Below are positions 20,253 through 30,404 of a DNA stretch of 46,459 bases, piece after piece; within the stretch, counting starts at the first letter, position 1, and each line of letters starts with the position of its first letter. The translations under genes and the position numbers were made by a program. The stretch comes from Metallococcus carri. Its GTDB lineage: Bacteria; Actinomycetota; Actinomycetes; Actinomycetales; Dermatophilaceae. The stretch is from NCBI RefSeq assembly GCF_011440275.1, contig NZ_JAAOIV010000015.1, positions 427-46,885 of the forward strand, written 5' to 3'. A model generated the notes under the pieces. That model saw nothing but the letters and a program-made list of their open reading frames with translations, ran no database searches and was not told the DNA's origin.

Positions 20253-21077
20253 CTACTGCTGACCCTGGACGAGGAAATCCCACGGGTCGGTCCGCAGCGT
20301 GCTGATGCGGATCTCCACGCTATAGCCCTGCTCGGCGAGCGCTTCGCGCAACCGGTCGGCCGCACCCTGCAGCCACAACGATTCGGTCGCCCAGTGTCCT
20401 GCGTCGATCAGGTATGGCGTCCCGCCCCTCGCCTCTTCGCGGGCCTCCAGGGCCGGGTGGTGACGCAGATCGGCGGTGACATAGACGTCGGCGCCGGCAG
20501 CACGCACCTCCTCGAACCGGTCGTCGCCGGCGCCGCCGAGCACCGCGATGCGTTGCACCTGCGCTGCGGGGTCGCCGCTCACCCGGATCCCGGCCGGAGC
20601 GGCCGGCAGGGCGGACGCCATACGGGAGGCAAAGTCCTTGAGCGACAATGGTTCCGGCAAGTCTCCGACCCGGCCGAGACCGTCCTCGCAGAGCGCGTCG
20701 GCGTCCTCGGGCAGGCCCGCCGCCGCGGCGAGCGCATCGTTGACGCCCGGGCGGGCCAGGTCGGCGTTGGTGTGCGCGCAGTAGAGCGCGATGTCCGCCA
20801 CGACCAGCGAGGTGATCGCCGCGCCCTTGGCCGAGGTGGTGGCGACCGAGTTGACGCCGCGCAGCAGCAGCGGGTGGTGGGTGACGAGCAGGTCGGTGCC
20901 GGCCGCGCGCGCCTCGTCGATGACCGCGAGGGTGGGGTCGACGGCATACGCGATGCGGAAGATCGACTGCTCGGGGTCGCCGGTGACCAGCCCGACCCGG
21001 TCCCATTCGGCGGCGTCACCGGAGGGATGGTGCTGCTCCAGCACCGCGATCACCTGGGCAAGCGTCGGCGTCGTCAT
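20253..21077 (-). CDS. Nif3-like dinuclear metal center protein
   Basis: A 274-residue NIF3/YbgI-family protein forming hexameric toroids with a di-metal site. Ligand motifs are LLVTHHPLLL (about residues 63-72), YCAHTNAD (about 98-105) and late DAGHWATE. The molecular function is debated (GTP cyclohydrolase I type 2-like). The ATG at 21077 is 2 nt past the tRNA-Val discriminator base on the same strand. No separate leader or Shine-Dalgarno is possible unless the RNA runs from the tRNA. Confidence 0.92.
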   Translation of the reverse strand: MTTPTLAQVIAVLEQHHPSGDAAEWDRVGLVTGDPEQSIFRIAYAVDPTLAVIDEARAAGTDLLVTHHPLLLRGVNSVATTSAKGAAITSLVVADIALYCAHTNADLARPGVNDALAAAAGLPEDADALCEDGLGRVGDLPEPLSLKDFASRMASALPAAPAGIRVSGDPAAQVQRIAVLGGAGDDRFEEVRAAGADVYVTADLRHHPALEAREEARGGTPYLIDAGHWATESLWLQGAADRLREALAEQGYSVEIRISTLRTDPWDFLVQGQQ

Positions 21078-21078
21078 G

Positions 21079-21151
21079 TGGGCCCGGCCGGCCTCGAACC
21101 GACGACAACCGCGGTGTAAACGCGGTGCTCTACCAACTGAGCTACAGGCCC
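21079..21151 (-). tRNA. tRNA-Val (anticodon UAC)
   Basis: A 73-nt cloverleaf on the minus strand. Acceptor strands are GGGCCTG and CGGGCCC with discriminator A. The D arm is GCTCAGTTGGTAGAGC, the anticodon stem CCGCG/CGCGG has loop TTTACAC with anticodon TAC, and the T arm is GCCGG-side with TTCGAGG. CCA is not encoded. The next base begins the Nif3 leader, and the Nif3 ATG follows after one nucleotide. Confidence 0.95.
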
Positions 21152-21216
21152 CTCGGGCAGCACGCCCGACCGCACATTGTGGCAGGCGCGGATGCCGCCC
21201 GCTGCACCGATGCTTC

Positions 21217-21222
21217 TACGGT
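21217..21222 (+). promoter_or_regulatory. Leaderless -10 element of the DUF6457 gene
   Basis: TACGGT lies exactly 6 nt before the ATG at 21229, with no ribosome-binding sequence. It faces away from the tRNA-Val promoter region. Confidence 0.45.
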
Positions 21223-21228
21223 CGGACC

Positions 21229-21513
21229 ATGAGCGAAACCGCAGACGTGCAACAGCAGTGGCAGGCGTGGGTCGAGCAGGCGTGCGCCGCGCTCGATATG
21301 CCGGTCGACCAGGTCGACGTGCGGCTGATCCATGGGCTCACCAAAGTCGTTGCCCACCAAGTGGATCGGCCGCTCGCGCCGGTGAGTTCGTACATCCTCG
21401 GCCTGGCGATCGGGCAGCGCCTCGGCCGCGGCGAGGACGTCACCGCCGAGGACCGCAAGCAGCTCGCCGGCCGCATCCCGACCGGCGAGCGCCAGCGGAC
21501 CTCCGAAAGCTAG
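21229..21513 (+). CDS. DUF6457-type small protein
   Basis: A 94-residue soluble, mostly helical protein starting MSETADVQQQWQAWVEQACA. The central DQVDVRLIHGLTKVVAHQVDRPLAPVSSY is typical of DUF6457, a domain that elsewhere is found beside or fused to molybdopterin-guanine nucleotide (MobA) genes. No molybdenum-cofactor gene is present here, so its role is open. The stop codon overlaps that of the convergent ahpE: CTAG at 21510-21513. Confidence 0.7.
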   Translation: MSETADVQQQWQAWVEQACAALDMPVDQVDVRLIHGLTKVVAHQVDRPLAPVSSYILGLAIGQRLGRGEDVTAEDRKQLAGRIPTGERQRTSES

Positions 21514-21974
21514 AGCGCCGCGACGGCCTCGTCATAGCCGGCGAAATCGCGCGCATCGCCCGGGCCGTTGACCTGGGTCCAGACGACCTTGCCGGAGGTG
21601 TCGATGAGGAAGGTGCCGCGCACCGGCATACCGGCGTCCTCGAAGAACACGCCGAAGGAGGTCGACACCGTGCCGTGCGGCCAGAAGTCCGACAGCAGCG
21701 GGAACTCATAGCCCTGGTCGTCGGCCCAGGCCTTGAGGGTGAACTTCGGGTCGCACGAGATGCCCATGACCTGGACCTTGTCGGTCACGAACCGGCCGAG
21801 GTCGTCGCGGATCGAGCACAGCTCGCCGGTGCAGATGCCGGAGAACGCGAAGGGGAAGAAGACGAGCAGGACCGCCTTGTCGGCGTAGGCGGCCGAGAGG
21901 GTGACCTCGTTGCCGTCCTGGTCGGTGAGGGTGAAATCGGGCGCCTGCGCACCCACCTCAAGTGGTCCGCTCAT
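21510..21974 (-). CDS. ahpE: AhpE-type peroxiredoxin
   Basis: A 154-residue thiol peroxidase. The peroxidatic Cys48 is in PFAFSGICTGELC, with the Thr/Ser and Arg (late VRGTFLID) of the active site. A second cysteine (Cys53) five residues on is present, though AhpE is formally a one-Cys type recycled by mycoredoxin or mycothiol. The ATG has GAGAGG 7 nt upstream. Placement beside DUF3052 and near aceE matches the Rv2238c locus of mycobacteria. Confidence 0.93.
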   Translation of the reverse strand: MSGPLEVGAQAPDFTLTDQDGNEVTLSAAYADKAVLLVFFPFAFSGICTGELCSIRDDLGRFVTDKVQVMGISCDPKFTLKAWADDQGYEFPLLSDFWPHGTVSTSFGVFFEDAGMPVRGTFLIDTSGKVVWTQVNGPGDARDFAGYDEAVAAL

Positions 21975-22004
21975 TTGTCTACCTCTCGGTCATCGCTGCA
22001 TGGA

Positions 22005-22179
22005 CGGTCCGGCCGAAGGACGGCCAAATAACATCGGAAGCAACGCTGGTGCGATGCCGAGGAACGAGGCTCCGCATCAGCGTTGCTTCGGCGGTCCGGC
22101 CGAAGGACGGCCAGAAAACATCAGGCGACACAGTGGTGATGCGCCACCGAGGAACGAGGTGCGCATCATCGCTGTTTCG
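22005..22179. repeat. Two tandem about 87-bp hairpin elements between ahpE and DUF3052
   Basis: GGTCCGGCCGAAGGACGGCCA begins at 22005 and recurs 87 bp on at 22092. In each copy it is followed by an AACATC spacer and a hairpin segment with GAGGAACGAGG at its apex. In copy 1 the stem is a perfect 12-bp match (GAAGCAACGCTG with CAGCGTTGCTTC); copy 2 has the same layout with diverged arms. The second copy runs up to and slightly past the DUF3052 stop codon at 22166. They probably form RNA structures at the 3' end of that gene, and sit in front of ahpE. Confidence 0.85.
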
Positions 22180-22591
22180 ACTGTCCACCCTGCACCAGCT
22201 TGGTGGCGAGCCAGTTTTCGCCGGCCTTGGTGGTCGAGCTCACCTTGAGCCCGGCGGTCTGTGCGGCTTCTTGGATGTCGGCCGCCTCGACATGGTCAGG
22301 GTCTCCGGCCTTGGGCACCAGCAACAGCACGAATCCCTTGTCGGCCAAGGTCGTCAGGGCGTCCACGCAGTCGTCGATGAGGTCGCCGTCGCCGTCGCGC
22401 CACCACAGCAGCACGGCGTCGGCGACTCCGTCGTAGGTCTCGTCCTCGATGGCCGAGCCGATGACCTCTTCGATCTGATCACGCAGTTCTTGGTCGGTGT
22501 CGTCGTCCCACCCGAGTTCCATGACGACCTGACCGTCCTCGAACCCCAACCGCGCGGCGGCGGTGCCCCCGGGTCCAGCTTCGTTGTCCAT
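22166..22591 (-). CDS. DUF3052 family protein (Rv2239c-like)
   Basis: A 141-residue acidic, soluble protein. GFEDGQVVMELGWDDDTDQELRD, DAVLLWWRDGDGDL and LLLVPKAGDPDHVEAADIQEAA are characteristic of DUF3052, which always sits near ahpE and aceE in actinobacteria. The function is unknown. GAGGAAAG precedes the ATG by 4 nt. It is divergent from aceE with 223 bp between. The 3' end overlaps the second 87-bp hairpin element. Confidence 0.85.
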   Translation of the reverse strand: MDNEAGPGGTAAARLGFEDGQVVMELGWDDDTDQELRDQIEEVIGSAIEDETYDGVADAVLLWWRDGDGDLIDDCVDALTTLADKGFVLLLVPKAGDPDHVEAADIQEAAQTAGLKVSSTTKAGENWLATKLVQGGQSKQR

Positions 22592-22684
22592 GCGCCTTTC
22601 CTCAATCGTGTCCGGCCCTGGATGGGACGGCGCCTTCGATGTCGGGTGCAAGTGCACTAGGAAACGTCTGGCTTTGCAACCGGA

Positions 22685-22703
22685 AGCCGCCTGTCGGGCG
22701 GCT
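22685..22703. promoter_or_regulatory. Hairpin in the DUF3052-aceE intergenic region
   Basis: AGCCGCC-TGTCG-GGCGGCT forms a 7-bp perfect stem 112 bp before the aceE start, just ahead of an AT-rich CATATATC. It could be an operator or leader structure; no polyU follows on either strand. Confidence 0.4.
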
Positions 22704-22814
22704 CCCGCATATATCTGCTGGTACTGCCAAGTAACCCGGCCAGTGGCACGACCATGGGGCGCGTAGGTGAATGATGGGGAAGACATCCCCTGACCTGCAC
22801 GCGAAGGAGCCAAC

Positions 22815-25568
<2,754 letters not shown>

Positions 25569-25582
25569 GAAGCCGGTGAGCG

Positions 25583-26656
25583 CTAGGCGCGGGCGGCGGC
25601 GGGCGTGAAGACGTCGGCGCGGGCCAGCAGCGCGATGTCGGGGTGGTCGGTGATGAGTTCGTCGATGCCGGCCTGCAGATAGGTCGTCATCTCCCCGAGC
25701 ACGTTGCCGTAGTCAGCCAGGTGCTCACCTTTGCGCAAATCCGTTGGGAGCCAAGCGTTTTCGGCGGCGAAGGTCCACACCGACACGGTCAAGCCGGCGT
25801 CATGCGCGTCGCGGGTGACCCGGGTCGGGCCGGCGAGTGAACCGTCGGCCCGGCGCGGGATCACCTGCTCCTTCGCCGGGCCGATGCCCGTCGCCCACGC
25901 GCCGACGAGCCGCAGGCCGGCGGGGGTGAGCAGGTCGGCATACGTCCGCTCGTGCGCTGTGCCGACCAGATCGGGCGGGATGCCGTCCTCGGTGAGGAAG
26001 ACCATCGGCACCGACAGCCCGAGATCGTCGCGCGCCCGCATGAGCGAACCGATCTCGAAGGACTGCACGGTCACCGGCGCGTCCGGGCTGTCCAGGCCGG
26101 CCTGCTGGAGTGCGTCGGCGACCGGCGACTCCAGCCCCAGCCCGAGGGCGGTGAAGTATGCCGAATGCTTCAGCTCCAGGTGCACCCCCAGGGTCCGCCC
26201 GCGCGCCCTCGATTGCGCCGCACGCAGGTCGAGCAATTCCTCCAGCGTCGGCACCACGAACCGCCCGTCGTAGATCGTGTTGGAGCGGCGCACCCCCTGA
26301 TGGCGCTCCCGGGCCCGCAGGGTCTGCAGCTCGGCGAGGGTGAAGTCCTCGGTGAACCAGCCCTCCAGCGGCCGGCCGTCGACGACCCTGCGCGCGAACC
26401 GGTCGGCGAACTCCGGGCGGCCCGCGATATCGGTGGTGGCGGACAACTCGTTGTCGTGGCGGCAGACCAGTCGGTGGTCCTTGGTGGCGACCAAGTCGGT
26501 CTCCACCGAATCCGCGCCGAGGCGGGCGGCGAGCTCGAAGGAGGCGAGGGTGAGTTCGGGCCGGTAGCCGCAGGCGCCGCGGTGCCCGACGATGCGCGGC
26601 AACCGTCGGGGCGCTGCGGACGGAGGCGGAGACGCGGAGGTGAGGCTCGTCGTCAT
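25583..26656 (-). CDS. Glycerophosphodiester phosphodiesterase
   Basis: A 357-residue GDPD-fold enzyme hydrolysing glycerophosphodiesters to an alcohol and glycerol phosphate. IVGHRGACGYRPELT and ADSVETDLVATKDHRLVCRHD carry the catalytic His pair, Glu and Asp that bind the metal. GVHLELKHSAYF provides the second Glu/Lys. The first 20 residues are Ser/Pro-rich without a clear signal peptide, so the location is uncertain. It is convergent with aceE across 14 bp and divergent from the PucR gene. Confidence 0.92.
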   Translation of the reverse strand: MTTSLTSASPPPSAAPRRLPRIVGHRGACGYRPELTLASFELAARLGADSVETDLVATKDHRLVCRHDNELSATTDIAGRPEFADRFARRVVDGRPLEGWFTEDFTLAELQTLRARERHQGVRRSNTIYDGRFVVPTLEELLDLRAAQSRARGRTLGVHLELKHSAYFTALGLGLESPVADALQQAGLDSPDAPVTVQSFEIGSLMRARDDLGLSVPMVFLTEDGIPPDLVGTAHERTYADLLTPAGLRLVGAWATGIGPAKEQVIPRRADGSLAGPTRVTRDAHDAGLTVSVWTFAAENAWLPTDLRKGEHLADYGNVLGEMTTYLQAGIDELITDHPDIALLARADVFTPAAARA

Positions 26657-26788
26657 ACGTCGTCCCGTGGCTCGGCGGGCGGGTCGAGCCCCGAGACAAC
26701 CGCACCAGGCTGGCGGCGGCGCGACCTCGAGGTGAGCAACAGGTGGCGGGGCGGTGACCGGCGCGTGCGTGTGTGAGGTGTCTACAAA

Positions 26789-26794
26789 TAGGCT
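26789..26794 (+). promoter_or_regulatory. Leaderless -10 element of the PucR-type regulator
   Basis: TAGGCT lies 6 nt before the GTG at 26801, directly preceded by TACAAA. The stretch is markedly AT-richer than its surroundings. Confidence 0.5.
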
Positions 26795-26800
26795 GGCCCG

Positions 26801-27946
26801 GTGACCGTTGTCGACGACACCCACGCCCGGCTGGAGCAAGCCGCGGGCGAGCTGTCGACGGCCGCCGTCGCCCGGATGGAGGAGGCGCACGATTGGTATC
26901 GCGCGCTGTCGGCCGAGGACCGCTCCTGGGTCGGCATGGTCGCGCACGCCGGCATCGCGGCCTTCATCGCGTGGCACGCCGACCCCGAGACGATCCCGCC
27001 GATCGCCGCCGATGTCTTCGGCTCGGCGCCGCGCGAGCTCACCCGCTCGATCACGCTGAACCAGACCCTGGACCTGATCCGCAGCGTGGTCGACGTGGTG
27101 GAGCAGGCAGTGCCCCGCATCGCCGCGCCGGGTAGCGAGCACACGCTGCGCGAGGCGGTGCTCACCTACTCGCGCGAGGTCGCCTTCGCCTCCGCGCATG
27201 TCTACGCCCAGGCGGCCGAGATCCGGGGCGCGTGGGATGCCCGGCTGGAGTCGCTCGTGGTCGACGCCGTGCTGCGCGCCGAGGCCGACGAGGCGCTTGA
27301 GTCGCGGGTCTCGGCGCTCGGCTGGGGCGAGGTGCACGACATCGTCGTGGTGGCCGGCGCTGCTCCCCCGGGCTCGGGCACCGAAGCGGTGGATGCCTTG
27401 CGGCGCAGCGCAATTCGCGAAGGCGTCGAAGCTCTGACGGCCGTGCAGGGCCGACGGCTGATCGCGATTCTGGGCTCGGTCGATGAGCCGCTGCGCACCG
27501 TCGGGGCGCTCGCTCATCTCTTCGGCGACGGACCGATCGTGGTCGGACCGCGGGTGCCGCATCTGTTCGCCGCCGGCCGCAGCGCGCGGGCAGCATTGTC
27601 CGGGCTCGGCGCGGCGCCGGCGTGGGCCGAGGCGCCGCGGCCGTGCTTGGCCGACGAACTGCTCGCCGAGCGCGCGCTGGCCGGGGACCACCGGGCGCGC
27701 CATCAGTTGCTGGAACGCGTCCACCGCGCGCTCGAGGCGCGGGCGGGCGCGGAGGAGACGATGGCGGCATACCTGCGCACGCGCAGCATCGAGGCGACCG
27801 CGCGCACGCTCTTCGTGCACCCCAATACGGTGCGCTACCGGCTGGCGAAGTTCGCCGACGACAGCGGCTTCGACCTGACCGACGCGCGCGACGCGTTCTG
27901 CGTGCAGCTCGCGTCGGCCTATGCCGCCCTGCCCGACCGCCGCTGA
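26801..27946 (+). CDS. PucR/CdaR-family regulator, FasR-like (Rv2242 type)
   Basis: A 381-residue regulator with an N-terminal helical domain, a GGDEF-like degenerate central region, and a C-terminal HTH_30 domain. The last contains LRTRSIEATARTLFVHPNTVRYRLAKF (about residues 325-351). The position between aceE and fabD matches Rv2242 and the Streptomyces gene fasR (SCO2386), whose product activates the fabD-fabH-acpP-fabF operon. Control of that operon is therefore the best inference. The GTG at 26801 has no ribosome site and a TAGGCT hexamer 6 nt before it. Confidence 0.87.
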   Translation: MTVVDDTHARLEQAAGELSTAAVARMEEAHDWYRALSAEDRSWVGMVAHAGIAAFIAWHADPETIPPIAADVFGSAPRELTRSITLNQTLDLIRSVVDVVEQAVPRIAAPGSEHTLREAVLTYSREVAFASAHVYAQAAEIRGAWDARLESLVVDAVLRAEADEALESRVSALGWGEVHDIVVVAGAAPPGSGTEAVDALRRSAIREGVEALTAVQGRRLIAILGSVDEPLRTVGALAHLFGDGPIVVGPRVPHLFAAGRSARAALSGLGAAPAWAEAPRPCLADELLAERALAGDHRARHQLLERVHRALEARAGAEETMAAYLRTRSIEATARTLFVHPNTVRYRLAKFADDSGFDLTDARDAFCVQLASAYAALPDRR

Positions 27947-27954
27947 TCCCGCCA

Positions 27955-27971
27955 TTGGAGGATTCCTCCAA
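27955..27971. promoter_or_regulatory. Perfect palindrome in the regulator-fabD gap, candidate FasR operator
   Basis: TTGGAGGA-T-TCCTCCAA is an 8-bp perfect inverted repeat around one central base, 69 bp upstream of the fabD start. It is the only such palindrome in the 93-bp gap. The regulator just upstream is of the FasR type known to bind ahead of fabD in Streptomyces; I cannot confirm that this sequence matches its published site. Confidence 0.6.
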
Positions 27972-28039
27972 ATCGGGGCGGCGAAGGTTCGTGCGGTTCG
28001 GCGGGGCATCCGGCGCGCCGGGCGGACAGAGTAGGAAGC

Positions 28040-28963
28040 GTGCTAGCGATCGTGTGCCCGGGACAGGGCTCTCAGACCCCCGGATTCCTCACCCCCTGGC
28101 TGGAGGTGCCGGGTGTGCGCGGTCGGCTGGAGACGCTCGGCGCTGCCGCCGAACTCGACCTGGTCGCCCACGGCACGACCTCGGACGCCGACACCATCAA
28201 GGACACCGCGGTCGCCCAGCCGCTCATCGTCGCCGCCGGCCTCGCCACCTTGCCGGCCGTCCTGCCGGGTGGGCTGGACCGGGCGATCACCGCCGGGCAC
28301 TCGGTCGGTGAGATCACCGCGGCGGCCGCGGCCGGGGTCATCTCCGACCGCGACGCGATGGTCTTCGTGCGCGAGCGCGGACGCGGTATGGCGGCCGCAA
28401 GCGCCGCGCGCCCCACCGGCATGTCCGCGGTCGTCGGCGGAGCGGAGGATGAGGTCGTCGCCGCCATCGAACGCCACGGGCTCACCGCCGCCAACCGCAA
28501 TGGCGCGGGTCAGATCGTCGCCGCCGGCACGCTGGACCAGCTCGAGGCGCTGGCTGCCGACCCGCCCGCCAAGGCGCGGGTGATCCCGCTCGCGGTCGCC
28601 GGGGCCTTCCACACCGAGCACATGGCACCGGCGGTCGACGCCCTCGCCACCCTCGCGGACACGATGACCACTCATGCGCCGCGGGCGACCGTGCTGAGCA
28701 ACAAGGACGGCGCCTCGGTCCGCTCCGGCGACGAGGTGCTCGCCCGCCTGGTCAACCAGGTGAGCAACCCGGTGCGCTGGGACCTCACCATGGCCACCCT
28801 GCTCGACCTCGGCGTCACCGGGTTGATCGAGTTGCCTCCGGCGGGCACGCTCGTCGGTCTCGCCAAGCGCGGGATGAAGGGCGTGGAGACCCTCGCGCTG
28901 AAGACTCCCGACGACCTCGACAAGGCGCAGGCGATGGTGCGCGAGCACGGTCAGGAGGCGTGA
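28040..28963 (+). CDS. fabD: Malonyl-CoA:ACP transacylase
   Basis: A 307-residue cytosolic enzyme loading malonate on ACP. CPGQGSQTPG lies near the N-terminus, nucleophile Ser88 is in GHSVGE, and catalytic His191 is in AGAFHTEHM. The usual Arg is in the FVRERGRGM helix. The GTG at 28040 follows a weak AGGAAG; it is close to the start codon but the N-terminus LAIVCPGQGSQ fixes the frame. The stop overlaps the fabH start by one base (TGATG). It is the first gene of the fab operon. Confidence 0.95.
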   Translation: MLAIVCPGQGSQTPGFLTPWLEVPGVRGRLETLGAAAELDLVAHGTTSDADTIKDTAVAQPLIVAAGLATLPAVLPGGLDRAITAGHSVGEITAAAAAGVISDRDAMVFVRERGRGMAAASAARPTGMSAVVGGAEDEVVAAIERHGLTAANRNGAGQIVAAGTLDQLEALAADPPAKARVIPLAVAGAFHTEHMAPAVDALATLADTMTTHAPRATVLSNKDGASVRSGDEVLARLVNQVSNPVRWDLTMATLLDLGVTGLIELPPAGTLVGLAKRGMKGVETLALKTPDDLDKAQAMVREHGQEA

Positions 28964-29988
28964 TGCCCAAGAACACCGGCACGATCACCGCGCAGGAGGG
29001 CGCCCGGCATACCCGGATCATGGGGGTCGGCGCCTACCGCCCGCCGCGCGTGGTGACCAATGACGAGGTCTGTGAGTTCATCGACTCCTCCGACGAATGG
29101 ATCCGCGAGCGGTCCGGCATCGTCACCCGCCGGATCGCCGGGCCGGACGAGACGGTGATCAGCATGGGCGAGGCGGCCGCGCGGGCTGCGGTCGAGGACG
29201 CCGGCATCGACATGCAGCAGATCGACGCCGTGCTGGTCGCGACGATCACCCATCCCTACCAGACACCGGCAGCGGCTCCGTTGATCGCAACTCATTTGGG
29301 GCGCAACGGGATTCCCGCCTTCGATCTCTCCGCAGCCTGCGCCGGATATTGCTACGGCATCAGCGTCGGCAACGACCTGGTGCGCAGCGGCAGCGCGCGC
29401 TATGTGCTGGTGATCGGGGTGGAGAAGCTGGCGGATTTCACCGACAAATACGACCGCGGGACGGCCTTCATCTTCGCCGATGGTGCCGGTGCCGCCGTGA
29501 TCGGACCATCCGACACTCCTGGGATCGGCCCGACCGTCTGGGGTTCGGACGGCGAGCAGTGGGCGGCGATCGCCCAGCGCGAGTCGTGGGTGGAATTGCG
29601 CGAGCGGGGCGCGAACGAGAACGAGCAGCCGTGGCCCTCGATCGGTATGGCGGGCCAGTCGGTCTTCCGCTGGGCCGTCTGGGGTATGGCGCCCGTCGCG
29701 CAGAAAGCGCTCGACGCCGCGGGCATCACCGCCGACGACCTCGACGCCTTCATCCCCCACCAAGCGAATATGCGGATCATCGACGCGATGATCAAGCAAC
29801 TCAAGCTGCCCGCCGACATTCCGGTGGCGCGCGATATCGCCGAGCAGGGCAACACCTCCGCGGCGTCGGTGCCGCTCGCCACCGAGCGGATGCTGCGTGA
29901 GGGCGAAGCACCCCACGGTGGGCTCGCCCTGCAGATCGGCTTCGGCGCAGGATTGGCGTATGCCGCCCAGGTGGTCGTGCTGCCCTGA
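28963..29988 (+). CDS. fabH: Beta-ketoacyl-ACP synthase III
   Basis: A 341-residue condensing enzyme initiating chains from acyl-CoA and malonyl-ACP. Its catalytic triad is Cys126 (LSAACAGYCYG), His266 (PHQANMRI) and Asn297 (EQGNTSAAS). The ATG at 28963 has AGGAGG 6-7 nt upstream; a GTG one codon earlier also exists. Branched or straight primer preference cannot be read from sequence. It is followed by an 87-bp gap to acpP that has its own ribosome site. Confidence 0.96.
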   Translation: MPKNTGTITAQEGARHTRIMGVGAYRPPRVVTNDEVCEFIDSSDEWIRERSGIVTRRIAGPDETVISMGEAAARAAVEDAGIDMQQIDAVLVATITHPYQTPAAAPLIATHLGRNGIPAFDLSAACAGYCYGISVGNDLVRSGSARYVLVIGVEKLADFTDKYDRGTAFIFADGAGAAVIGPSDTPGIGPTVWGSDGEQWAAIAQRESWVELRERGANENEQPWPSIGMAGQSVFRWAVWGMAPVAQKALDAAGITADDLDAFIPHQANMRIIDAMIKQLKLPADIPVARDIAEQGNTSAASVPLATERMLREGEAPHGGLALQIGFGAGLAYAAQVVVLP

Positions 29989-30075
29989 TGGTTTCCCGAT
30001 GACTCGGCGGGACAATCCGGGTCAGCCCAATGAAGAGGTCCACGCCGTGTGGGCCGTCATACAAGGAGAAGACGA

Positions 30076-30324
30076 ATGGCGCAGAGCGACACCGAAATCC
30101 TGGCCGGACTTGCCGAGATCGTGAACGAGGAGACCGGGCTCGACCCGGCCGAGGTGCAGCCGGAGAAGTCCTTCACCGACGACCTCGACATCGACTCGCT
30201 GTCGATGATGACGATCGTGGTGAACGCCGAGGAGAAGTTCGGCGTGCGCATCCCGGACGACGAGGTCAAGAACCTCAACACCGTCGGCGACGCCGTCACC
30301 TACATCAAGAACGCGCAGGGCTGA
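30076..30324 (+). CDS. acpP: Acyl carrier protein
   Basis: An 82-residue acidic four-helix protein. Ser41 in DLDIDSLSMM accepts phosphopantetheine. The ATG at 30076 has AAGGAG 6-7 nt upstream; an in-frame start 27 nt earlier adds an unusual MGRHTRRRR stretch and is rejected. It carries growing chains between fabD, fabH and fabF products. Confidence 0.97.
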   Translation: MAQSDTEILAGLAEIVNEETGLDPAEVQPEKSFTDDLDIDSLSMMTIVVNAEEKFGVRIPDDEVKNLNTVGDAVTYIKNAQG

Positions 30325-30404
30325 CCGACCGCGCGGGCCCGTCACCAGCGCACGGGCCCGCGCCCCTGCCCACCAGACACACCTCGCAAGGAGCCAAAGA
30401 CCTC

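Noticed and set aside
30049-30075. Upstream start for acpP giving MGRHTRRRR
   Set aside because: The basic extension does not fit ACP, and the ribosome site AAGGAG is placed for the ATG at 30076.
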